In this document: positions 42,640-50,259 of the stretch, in pieces | Layout: every line of letters begins with the position of its first letter | Position numbering within the stretch: position 1 is the stretch's first letter | Origin: Sphingomonas_E sp042693015 | Lineage (GTDB): Bacteria; Pseudomonadota; Alphaproteobacteria; Sphingomonadales; Sphingomonadaceae | Direction of reading: 5' to 3' | Assembly: GCF_042693015.1 (NCBI RefSeq) | Contig: NZ_CP170544.1 | Location: 5,022,001 to 5,086,000, forward strand | DNA length: 64,000 nt | Program-made: the position numbers and the translations under genes | The notes under the pieces: model-generated | What the model was told of the DNA's origin: nothing | Seen by the model: only the letters and a program-made list of their open reading frames with translations | Databases searched by the model: none

Positions 42640-43434
42640 ATGACCAACCAGGTTACTGGCACCGCGCTCATCACCGGTGCATCGTCCGGCATTGGCGCCA
42701 CCTATGCGGATCGGCTTGCGAGGCGCGGCCATGATCTCGTCCTCGTCGCCCGCAGTGCCGGCAAGCTGGAGGCACTGGCCGATCGGCTGCGCAAGGAAAC
42801 CGGCGTCAAGGTCGAGACGCTTCCCGCCGATCTCGGCAAGGCCGATGATCTCCGCAAGGTCGAACAGCGGCTGCGCGGGGATGCGGGCATCACGATCCTC
42901 GTCAACAATGCCGGCATTGTCGGCGATGGCCCGCTGGCCAGTGCCGACCCGGACAAGCTGGAAGCGATGATCCAGGTCAATGTGATCGCGACGACCCGGC
43001 TTGCCTCTGCCATCTTCCCCCGGCTGCTCGCGGCGGATGCGGGTGCGATCATCAACATCAGTTCGGTGACGGCCTTGATGTCCGGCGCGTTCGAGCCCGG
43101 CTATGGCGCGACCAAGGCCTATCTCCTCAACTTCACCGAAGCGCTGAAAGCCGAAGCGGGATCGAGCAAGGTCCGCATCCAGGCGGTGCTGCCCGGCATC
43201 ACCCGCACCGCGATCTGGGAAGGGCCGCACGCCAAGCTCGATCTCGTCCCCGCCGAAATGGTGATGGACGTGAACGAGATGGTCGATGCCTCGCTCGCCG
43301 GCTTCGATCAGGGTGAGGTGGTGACGATCCCGTCGCTGCCGGATGCGGGCGACTGGGACGATTATGTCGCCGCGCGCGAGGCGCTGGCCCCGAACCTGAG
43401 CCACGCGAAGGCTGCCACGCGGTACGGGTTGTAG
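42640..43434 (+). CDS. SDR family oxidoreductase
   Basis: This 264-residue classical short-chain dehydrogenase has the cofactor motif TGASSGIG (about residues 10-17), NNAG (about 90), the catalytic Ser in NISSVTALMSG and the Tyr/Lys in YGATKAY. It is probably NADP dependent (following Arg-rich ARRGHDLVLVARS). Substrate unknown; it lies in the degradative cluster. Confidence 0.9.
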   Translation: MTNQVTGTALITGASSGIGATYADRLARRGHDLVLVARSAGKLEALADRLRKETGVKVETLPADLGKADDLRKVEQRLRGDAGITILVNNAGIVGDGPLASADPDKLEAMIQVNVIATTRLASAIFPRLLAADAGAIINISSVTALMSGAFEPGYGATKAYLLNFTEALKAEAGSSKVRIQAVLPGITRTAIWEGPHAKLDLVPAEMVMDVNEMVDASLAGFDQGEVVTIPSLPDAGDWDDYVAAREALAPNLSHAKAATRYGL

Positions 43435-43439
43435 CACCC

Positions 43440-43520
43440 GTCATCCCAGCGCAAGCTGGGATCGCCCTCGGTAGCACGCGCGGTCAGAAGCAAAGCGATC
43501 CCAGCCTGCGCTGGGATGAC
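43440..43520. repeat. REP/BIME-like double hairpin 5
   Basis: Facing hairpins at 43440-43465 and 43495-43520 share stem ATCCCAGC/GCTGGGAT, with GTC flanks and 29 bases between. Between SDR and amidohydrolase genes. Confidence 0.8.
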
Positions 43521-43650
43521 AGCTTGGGGAGGGGATTGGGTAGGATTTTGATCCCTCGGCTGTCACCTTCCGATCTTTCCAGCTTATGGCCCAAACCATA
43601 GCCTCTCCACCGAACCGGCGGCCTGCCGGCAACGATAATGGAGAGGCAAA

Positions 43651-44757
43651 ATGGCGACAGCACCTTCGATCGCACCCGACGAGAAGCTCGTCTCGGTCGA
43701 CTCGCACGTCTTCTACACCGATGAATGGGTCGTCCCGCGGCTGTCGCAGCGGCTCCGTGAAGGCTGGGTCGAGGGCAACAAGAAATATCAGGCGATGGAA
43801 CTGGCCAAGCGCGGCGGCTTCATCCCCGATATCAACGACATCATGGACCCGGTCGCGTGGAACGATCCTGGCCATTACGAGCCGCACGCCAAGCTCGCGT
43901 CGATGGACCGCGACAGCGTGTTCGCCGAGGTGATCTTCCCCGAGGTCGGCGGCGCGAAGATGTGCAGCCCCGAAATCATGGGCAATGACTGGAAGGACAT
44001 GCTGTCCGGCTTCAACGACGCGATCGCGGATTTCGCGGCGGTCGATCCCCAGCGGCTGATGTGCGCCTACCAGCTCCTGCCGCATGACATCGACGCATCG
44101 GTCAGGGAAGTCGAGCGGGTCGCCAAGCGTGGCGCGCGCTGCGTGCAGTTGCCGCCTTTCCCGACCGAACTCGGCCTGCCCGATTATTTCGACGACCGTT
44201 ATGACCGGCTATGGGCGATCCTGCAGGAAACCGGCATCACCGTCCTCAACCACCTGGACAACAACGCCAAGGGTTATGAGCTGATCAAGCGCGATCCGAC
44301 GCCGATGAAGGGCGTTGCGCTCGGCCTGCCGGGCTTCCAGCTCGCCGAAACGATCTGCTTCTGGATCCTGGCCGGCACGCTGGAGAAGTTCCCCAAGCTC
44401 AAGGTGATGTTCGTCGAGCCGGGCCTGGGCTGGCTGCCCTTCCTGTTCGACATGATCCTTGATGGCCGCATCATCCAGGGCCATTACAGCTTCCCGAAGC
44501 TGAAGATGCTGCCGAGCGAATATTTCAAGCGGCAGATGGGCGCGACCTTCATGTACGAGCCACTCGGCCTGAAATATTGCTACGACTATTTCGGCCCGGA
44601 CTGCCTCTATTGGTCGACCGACTTCCCGCATCCCGCGACGTCGTGGCCGAACTCGCGGGCGCTGATGGAAAAGCAGTTCACCGCTGCCGGCATCCCCGAT
44701 GCCGATCGTCGCAAGATCGTCTGCGACAACGGCCTGCGGATGTTCGCGACGAACTGA
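43651..44757 (+). CDS. amidohydrolase family 2 protein
   Basis: This 368-residue TIM-barrel hydrolase resembles ACMSD/gamma-resorcylate decarboxylase relatives. Most family motifs are present: GLPGFQLAETICF, VEPGLGWLPF and WSTDFPHPATSWPNS. The first metal motif, normally Asp-x-His-x-His, is DSHVF here, keeping Asp17 and His19 but losing the second His, so a changed metal site is likely. A hotdog-fold gene follows four bases after it. Confidence 0.85.
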   Translation: MATAPSIAPDEKLVSVDSHVFYTDEWVVPRLSQRLREGWVEGNKKYQAMELAKRGGFIPDINDIMDPVAWNDPGHYEPHAKLASMDRDSVFAEVIFPEVGGAKMCSPEIMGNDWKDMLSGFNDAIADFAAVDPQRLMCAYQLLPHDIDASVREVERVAKRGARCVQLPPFPTELGLPDYFDDRYDRLWAILQETGITVLNHLDNNAKGYELIKRDPTPMKGVALGLPGFQLAETICFWILAGTLEKFPKLKVMFVEPGLGWLPFLFDMILDGRIIQGHYSFPKLKMLPSEYFKRQMGATFMYEPLGLKYCYDYFGPDCLYWSTDFPHPATSWPNSRALMEKQFTAAGIPDADRRKIVCDNGLRMFATN

Positions 44758-44761
44758 GGCA

Positions 44762-45691
44762 ATGGGGACCGAAGCGGCGTTCGATACGCCGATCGAAAGG
44801 CGCGGCGGCTGGCTTTCCGGCCCGCCGCGCCGGCCTCGGCAGATGCTCGACGGCCAGGATTTCCACGGCCGCGCGACGATCCATGATGATGGCGTCGCGC
44901 AATCCATGGGCTTTGCCGGCGGCACGATCGAGGGGCCGACGCATCTGAGCCAGTTCGCGCCGCTGGGCTTCGCCGCCTGGGGCCGGGACTGGTTCGAGCG
45001 CGGCTGCCTGTCGATGCACTACCGCACCGCCTGTACCGATGGCGACGAGGCGCGTGCCTTCATGGCCGAGCCTGCGGGTGACATCTCCGCGATCCGCCTG
45101 GAGCGTGCGGACGGTGGGGAAGTGCTGACCGGCACCGCCTTGATCGGCGAAGCGGAGAGCGATCTCGATCGCCGGCTGGCCGCGGCCGGCCCACCCGAAA
45201 ATCCGCTGATCCTGCGCGATGTGAAGGTCGGCATGATCCGTCCGCGCGTGGCGGTGCGAATGGGCATGGATGACGTCATGGGGCCGCTCTACCCCTTCAC
45301 GCTCCGGCAGAAGCTGGCGCTGATTACGGAACCATCGCCCTGGTACGAAAGCGCGGACAATCCCTGGGGTCGTCCCATCATCCCGTTCGAGATGGTGAGC
45401 GTGCTCGCCAACCAGCTGTTCGACAGTGATCCCTTCCCGGTGCTCGGCCCCACCGTCGACCTGATCGTCGATCATGAGGTGCGGATGCTCGCCGGCCCAT
45501 TGTTCGTGGGCGAGGATTATGAGGTGGAGCGCGCCGTCGTCGGCATCAGCGGCAGCCGCCGCACCGAAAGCCTGTGGGTGCGATCCAGCATCTTCCGCCC
45601 GGGCGAGGATCGGCCGATCGCCGTCAACCTGCAGAATACGGCGAGCCTGATCGAGAGCCTTCCGGGCCATCTCGTGCAGGCAATGGCCTGA
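44762..45691 (+). CDS. double hotdog/MaoC-like hypothetical protein
   Basis: This 309-residue protein has two segments that look like hotdog folds. The first is HDDGVAQSMGFAGGTIEGPTH-like (about residues 43-65), followed by LSMHYRTACTDGDEARAF. The second has VGEDYEVERAVVGISGSRRTE near the C-terminus. MaoC-type dehydratases and thioesterases use this fold, so an acyl-CoA substrate is plausible, but no catalytic Asp/His pair is certain. Start ATG 44762, four bases after the amidohydrolase stop, so the genes are cotranscribed. Confidence 0.6.
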   Translation: MGTEAAFDTPIERRGGWLSGPPRRPRQMLDGQDFHGRATIHDDGVAQSMGFAGGTIEGPTHLSQFAPLGFAAWGRDWFERGCLSMHYRTACTDGDEARAFMAEPAGDISAIRLERADGGEVLTGTALIGEAESDLDRRLAAAGPPENPLILRDVKVGMIRPRVAVRMGMDDVMGPLYPFTLRQKLALITEPSPWYESADNPWGRPIIPFEMVSVLANQLFDSDPFPVLGPTVDLIVDHEVRMLAGPLFVGEDYEVERAVVGISGSRRTESLWVRSSIFRPGEDRPIAVNLQNTASLIESLPGHLVQAMA

Positions 45692-45707
45692 ACGCAAAGG
45701 CCACGCC

Positions 45708-46787
45708 TTGCCAAGCCGTCCCCGATCACCCAGTCTTGCCTGGCTTGGACAATCGGGAGCGGATCAGGTGGCCGCGGCCACGCTTATCGACCATTATGCG
45801 CGGACCTTCCTCGCCAGCGCCGAACGCGGCGGGCTCGACCCCGCTGTCGTGGCGGAGGGGCGGGTGCCGGTTGCCGGCCGCTATGATGGCGCCGCGCTCT
45901 CCGCCATTTCGCGCAACGCCAAGCTGTTGATGCGGGACGAATTGTGCGGGCTCACCGCGCATCCGCTGCGCCTCGGCGCCTTCGAACTGATGTGCGAGAT
46001 CGGCACGCTGAGCGAGACGGTGGGCGATGCGCTCGATCGCGCCTTCCGCTTCTATGCCACCGCGACCGAGGACATGGTCTTCACCCTCGCCGACGATGGC
46101 GAGCATGAGGCGGTCATCACCGCCGCCATCCCCGATACCGGCCATGATCCGGCGCGCGTGCTGCCCGGCTGGTGGCTCGTCTTCTGGCAGCGCTTCGCCC
46201 AATGGCTGATGGGGGAAAAGTTCGCGGTGATCGCCGCCGATCTTCCCGGCGATCCCGCTGTGCCGGTGGGCGAATATATCGAAGTGCTCGGCTGCGAATG
46301 CGTGTTCGGCACCGATGTCGCGCGGCTGAGCTTTGCCCGCAATGTGCTGGCCCGCCGGGTGGTGCGCGTGCCGGCGGACATCCCTCGCTTTCTCGCCCAC
46401 CGGCCGGTCGACATGCTGACGGTGGACGATGTCGGTGACGGCTTGGTGACGGCGATCCGGTCGCGGATGCGCGCGCATCTCGAAAGCCACCAGGCGCTGC
46501 CCAAGCTCGAGACCTTGGCGGAGGGCTTCGGCATGTGCGGCCAGACCCTGCGTCGCCGGCTGGAGGCCGAGGGATCGAGCTACCGCGCGCTCAAGGCCGA
46601 TGTCCGGCGCGAGGTCGCCTTGCTTTGCCTCCACGACGGATCGATCCCGATCAGCCAGATCGCCGCCCGCGCCGGCTTTGCCGAGCCGAACGGGTTGGCG
46701 CGGGCGATCCGATCCTGGGCCGGGGTCTCACCGACCGCCTATCGCCGCATGGTGCTGGATCGCGCGGGGCAGGGGGCGGCGCATTAG
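45708..46787 (+). CDS. AraC family transcriptional regulator
   Basis: This 359-residue regulator has an N-terminal arabinose-binding-like domain (about residues 40-210, with AHPLRLGAFELMCEIGTLSE) and a C-terminal AraC helix-turn-helix pair (LKADVRREVALLCLHDGSIPISQIAARAGF and SWAGVSPTAYRRM). It probably controls the amidohydrolase-hotdog operon. Start is uncertain: TTG 45708 gives full length, and GTG 45768 is an alternative. Confidence 0.88.
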   Translation: MPSRPRSPSLAWLGQSGADQVAAATLIDHYARTFLASAERGGLDPAVVAEGRVPVAGRYDGAALSAISRNAKLLMRDELCGLTAHPLRLGAFELMCEIGTLSETVGDALDRAFRFYATATEDMVFTLADDGEHEAVITAAIPDTGHDPARVLPGWWLVFWQRFAQWLMGEKFAVIAADLPGDPAVPVGEYIEVLGCECVFGTDVARLSFARNVLARRVVRVPADIPRFLAHRPVDMLTVDDVGDGLVTAIRSRMRAHLESHQALPKLETLAEGFGMCGQTLRRRLEAEGSSYRALKADVRREVALLCLHDGSIPISQIAARAGFAEPNGLARAIRSWAGVSPTAYRRMVLDRAGQGAAH

Positions 46788-46887
46788 GCTGTGTGGACAA
46801 TTCGGCTCTTGGCCGTAATTGCGGTTTTCCCGCCCGAGTGCTGACTGACAGGACACGCGGACATTGCGGACATCCATCCCCCTTTCC

Positions 46888-47046
46888 GTCACCCCGGACT
46901 TGTTCCGGGGTCCACCGCCCGGCTGGGCGTATTTGCTAACGGTTCAGGTCTTGGCAGCGTCGCCTGATCCTAGATGCAGCGCCGGTACTCGATCATCAAT
47001 GCCAGTGCGTGCGTAACGGTGGACCCCGGAACAAGTCCGGGGTGAC
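46888..47046. repeat. REP/BIME-like double hairpin 6
   Basis: Two perfect 30-base inverted arms (46888-46917 and 47017-47046) are 99 bases apart. Each is a hairpin, CCCCGGA-CTTGT-TCCGGGG, flanked by GTCA and TCCACCG. This is the longest perfect inverted pair in the window. Confidence 0.85.
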
Positions 47047-47180
47047 GAAAAGGTGGTGTCCACTTCCCCCGACAAGGCAGGCCTCCAGTGCTTGAGACCT
47101 GCCGCCTGAAACCGGACGGTGGTTCACCATGAGATTTGTCCACGCAGCCTAGGCAACGGCACCATCATTCATTTCCCGGC

Positions 47181-47272
47181 ATGCCAGCGGAGGCTGGCAT
47201 CCATGGCTCTTTCCACTCGCGACGGCGGTCGTTGCCGCGCGAGCCATGGACCCCAGCCTCCGCTGGGGTGAC
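47181..47272. repeat. REP/BIME-like double hairpin 7
   Basis: Facing hairpins at 47181-47209 (stem ATGCCAGC/GCTGGCAT) and 47241-47272 (stem CCCCAGC/GCTGGGG), both with an outer CCATGG. Stem bases differ between arms but remain paired. Confidence 0.75.
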
Positions 47273-47417
47273 GGCTTGGGGAGGAGGTGGGCAGCCGAAC
47301 CAAAAAGGCCGCTCACTCCATCGACAAGCCACCCACGCAGATCGTCCAGCACCGCTTGCGCCGTCCGCACCGATGGTCAACAAACGGAGCCATTCGGCAT
47401 TGGCAAAGGACCATTCC

Positions 47418-48803
47418 ATGAAATCTGTCGGCCTGTTCTCCCTGCTTGCGCTCCTCTCTTCCACCGCGCTGGCCGCGGGGCCGGGCCATCCGGTGGCCGA
47501 GGAACAGGCGCTCGATCTCGCCAAGAAGTCGATCGCGCTGCGGTCGGTCGCGGGGCCGGGCAACAAGACGCCGGAAGTGGCCGAGCTGTTCAAATCCTCG
47601 CTCGTCGCCGCCGGCTTTTCTGCCAGCGATATCGAGATCACGCCGATCGACGATACCGCTTACATGATCGCGCGCTGGCCGGGCAGCGATCCCAAGCTGA
47701 AGCCGCTGGTGATTTCCGGCCATATCGACGTGGTCGAGGCCAAGCCCTCCGATTGGGAGCGCGATCCGTTCACGCCGATCGTCGAGAATGGCTATCTCTA
47801 CGGCCGCGGCGCGACCGACATGAAGCTGGACGCGGCGCTTGCCGTCGCGTCGCTCGTCGAACTCAAGCGGCAGGGCTACAAGCCGCGTCGCACGATCATC
47901 CTCGAATTCTCGGGCGACGAGGAAACGACGATGAAGACCAGCGCGATCATCGCCGAGAAATTGAAGGACGCCGATCTCGTCCTCAATATCGACGGCGGCG
48001 GCGGGATGATGTCCGAAGAGGGCAAGCCGCTCTATTTCACCTGGCAGGGTGCCGAGAAGACCTATGCCGATTTCGAGCTGACCGTCACCAACCCCGGCGG
48101 CCACAGCTCCGCGCCGCGCAAGGACAATGCGATCAACCAGCTGTCCGCGGCGCTGGCGCGGATCGGCCAGTATCAGTTCAAGCCCGAGGTGAACGAACTG
48201 ACCCGGCAGTCCTTCGTCGAAGCCGCGAAATATGAAGACCCGCAGACGGCGGCGGCGATGAAGGCGTTCGCGGCCAACCCCGCCGACAAGGCGGCAATCG
48301 CGACGCTGAACGCCAATCCATCGATGATCGGCAAGATCGGCACGACCTGCGTGACGACGATGATCAATGGCGGCCATGCTCTGAACGCGCTGCCGCAGCG
48401 CGCCACCGCGAACATCAACTGCCGCATCTTCCCCGGCCACAAGCCTGCGGACATTATGGCGGAACTGCAGCGCGTCGCGGCGGAGCCGGCGATCAGCTTC
48501 AAGGACGTGACCGAAGGATCGGTGCCCAACGACGCATCGCCGATGCGGCCCGATTTCGTGGCGGCGGTGAAGAAGGCTTTGGGTAAGGTCTATCCGGGCG
48601 TGCCGGTCTTCCCGGCCATGTCCTCGGGCGCGAGCGACAGCATGTGGTTCCGCTATCAGAACGTGCCGAGCTACGGCGCGAGCCCTGTCTTCATGAAGGA
48701 ATCCGACGATTTCAGCCACGGCCTGAACGAACGGACGCCCGTGAGCAATATCGCGCCGTCGATCAGCTATTATCTGTCGCTGTTCACTGATCTTTCGCGC
48801 TGA
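47418..48803 (+). CDS. M20 family metallopeptidase, exported
   Basis: This 461-residue zinc peptidase has a signal peptide (FSLLALLSSTALAA, cleavage near residue 20). Metal and catalytic motifs: SGHIDVVEA (about residue 98), YGRGATDMK (about 130), SGDEETTMK (about 170), the dimerisation-domain loop NPGGHSSAPRKDNAI (about 228), and the last ligand near DDFSHGLNER. Probably a dipeptidase or carboxypeptidase in the periplasm. Confidence 0.9.
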   Translation: MKSVGLFSLLALLSSTALAAGPGHPVAEEQALDLAKKSIALRSVAGPGNKTPEVAELFKSSLVAAGFSASDIEITPIDDTAYMIARWPGSDPKLKPLVISGHIDVVEAKPSDWERDPFTPIVENGYLYGRGATDMKLDAALAVASLVELKRQGYKPRRTIILEFSGDEETTMKTSAIIAEKLKDADLVLNIDGGGGMMSEEGKPLYFTWQGAEKTYADFELTVTNPGGHSSAPRKDNAINQLSAALARIGQYQFKPEVNELTRQSFVEAAKYEDPQTAAAMKAFAANPADKAAIATLNANPSMIGKIGTTCVTTMINGGHALNALPQRATANINCRIFPGHKPADIMAELQRVAAEPAISFKDVTEGSVPNDASPMRPDFVAAVKKALGKVYPGVPVFPAMSSGASDSMWFRYQNVPSYGASPVFMKESDDFSHGLNERTPVSNIAPSISYYLSLFTDLSR

Positions 48804-48814
48804 CGGTGGCAGCG

Positions 48815-49435
48815 ATGGCCGAGCTGATCCTCCACGAATATTCCAACAGCGGAAATTGCTACAAGATCCGGCTGACGGCGGCGCTGCTGGGTACTCCGAT
48901 CGAGCGGCGTGAATATGACATCATGGCGGGGGAGACGCGGACGCCGGCCTTCCTCGCCAACGTCAATGACAATGGCCGCATCCCGGTGCTGCAGATCGGC
49001 GATCGCTTCCTGCCCGAAAGCAACGCCGCCTGCGTGTGGCTGGCGGACGGATCGCCGCTGATCCCGGCCGATCGCTTCGACCGCGCGGACATGCTGCGCT
49101 GGATGTTCTTCGAGCAATATAATCACGAGCCCAACGTCGCCACGCTCCGCTTCTGGCTGGCCTTCGTCGGCGAAAATGCGCTGAGCGAGGCGCAGCGCGC
49201 GGCGATCCCCGGCAAGCGGGCCGGCGGCGATGCGGCGCTGGCGGTGATGGAGAAGCATCTGCGCACGAGTGGCGGCTTCTTCGTCGGCAGCGCGATCAGC
49301 CTCGCCGACATCTGCCTCTACGCCTACACGCATGTCGCGGGCGAGGGCGGCTTCGATCTCTCGGCCTATCCCGCCATCTCCGCCTGGATCGCGGCGGTGG
49401 AGCGTACATCGGGTTACATTCCGATCACCGCCTGA
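48815..49435 (+). CDS. glutathione S-transferase family protein
   Basis: This 206-residue GST has an N-terminal thioredoxin fold (YSNSGNCYKIRLTAALLG with the catalytic Ser/Cys region, then LPESNAACVWLA as the glutathione-gamma-Glu site) and a helical C-terminal domain with SLADICLYAYTH. ATG 48815 is used; GTG 48806 is possible. Adjacent to the M20 peptidase gene (11 bases). Confidence 0.88.
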   Translation: MAELILHEYSNSGNCYKIRLTAALLGTPIERREYDIMAGETRTPAFLANVNDNGRIPVLQIGDRFLPESNAACVWLADGSPLIPADRFDRADMLRWMFFEQYNHEPNVATLRFWLAFVGENALSEAQRAAIPGKRAGGDAALAVMEKHLRTSGGFFVGSAISLADICLYAYTHVAGEGGFDLSAYPAISAWIAAVERTSGYIPITA

Positions 49436-49553
49436 CGGCCTGCGGCTCTTCTGCCGTCGTTGCGTAATGTGGCCGCCATTGCTTCGTCCAGGACTGACAG
49501 TCGCGCGCGCCCGTTTTAAGGGTCAGGCCTGATATCGCGATTGGGGAAATCAT

Positions 49554-50243
49554 ATGAGCGGACGCAGCATCATCGTGACGGGCGGTTTCGGGGCGCTTGG
49601 CCGGGTTGTGGCGGCGGCCTTCGCCGCGCAGGGCGACAGGGTCGCGCGGATCGATTTCGCTCCCACGGCGCCCGACAGCCTGGCCGGAGGCGTGGATCTG
49701 GCGGGCGTCGACCTGACCGACGCCGCGGCGGTGGAACGCGCGGTAGCTGAAGTGACGGCGAAGCTCGGCGGGATCGATGTGCTCGTCAACATCGCCGGCG
49801 GTTTCACCTGGGAAACGCTCGATGGCGGCAGCATCGCGAGTTGGGAGAAGATGTTCACGATGAACATCAAGTCCAATGCCACCATCACCAAGGCGGTGCT
49901 GCCCGCGGTCCAGGCCAGCGCGGCTGGCCGCATCATCAATATCGGTGCGGGCGCGGCGGTGCAGGCGGCGATGGGGATGGGCGCCTATGCCGCGTCCAAG
50001 GCGGGCGTCCACCGCCTTACCGAGGCGCTGGCGGCCGAGCTTGCCGACAGCAACGTCACCGTGAACGCCGTCTTGCCGAGCATCATCGACACGCCGACCA
50101 ATCGTGCCGACATGCCCGATGCCGATACCAGCAAGTGGGTGAAGCCGCAGGCGATCGCCGATGTGATTCTTTTCCTCGCGTCTCCCGCGGCACGATCGAT
50201 CAGCGGCGCCCTGATCCCGGTGACGCGCGGCCAGCCGGATTGA
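49554..50243 (+). CDS. SDR family oxidoreductase
   Basis: This 229-residue short-chain dehydrogenase has cofactor motif TGGFGALG and the catalytic motif YAASKAG. Nearby NIGAGAAVQ carries a glycine where classical members have Ser in this strand, so the Ser of the catalytic triad may be replaced. Its ends suggest NAD(P)-dependent 3-oxo reductase function. Convergent with the GGDEF-EAL gene. Confidence 0.85.
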   Translation: MSGRSIIVTGGFGALGRVVAAAFAAQGDRVARIDFAPTAPDSLAGGVDLAGVDLTDAAAVERAVAEVTAKLGGIDVLVNIAGGFTWETLDGGSIASWEKMFTMNIKSNATITKAVLPAVQASAAGRIINIGAGAAVQAAMGMGAYAASKAGVHRLTEALAAELADSNVTVNAVLPSIIDTPTNRADMPDADTSKWVKPQAIADVILFLASPAARSISGALIPVTRGQPD

Positions 50244-50259
50244 TCTCGCGCTGCCGGGG

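Larger units (their letters stand above)
46788..47417. other. 630-base intergenic region with two double-hairpin repeats
   Basis: No credible gene. It holds the two elements listed at 46888 and 47181 and the leader of the M20 peptidase gene. Short frames in it are antisense or repeat derived. Confidence 0.8.

Noticed and set aside
46788..47417. CRISPR-like or insertion-sequence region
   Set aside because: The repeats are palindromic hairpins in facing pairs, not direct repeats with spacers, and no transposase or cas gene is present.
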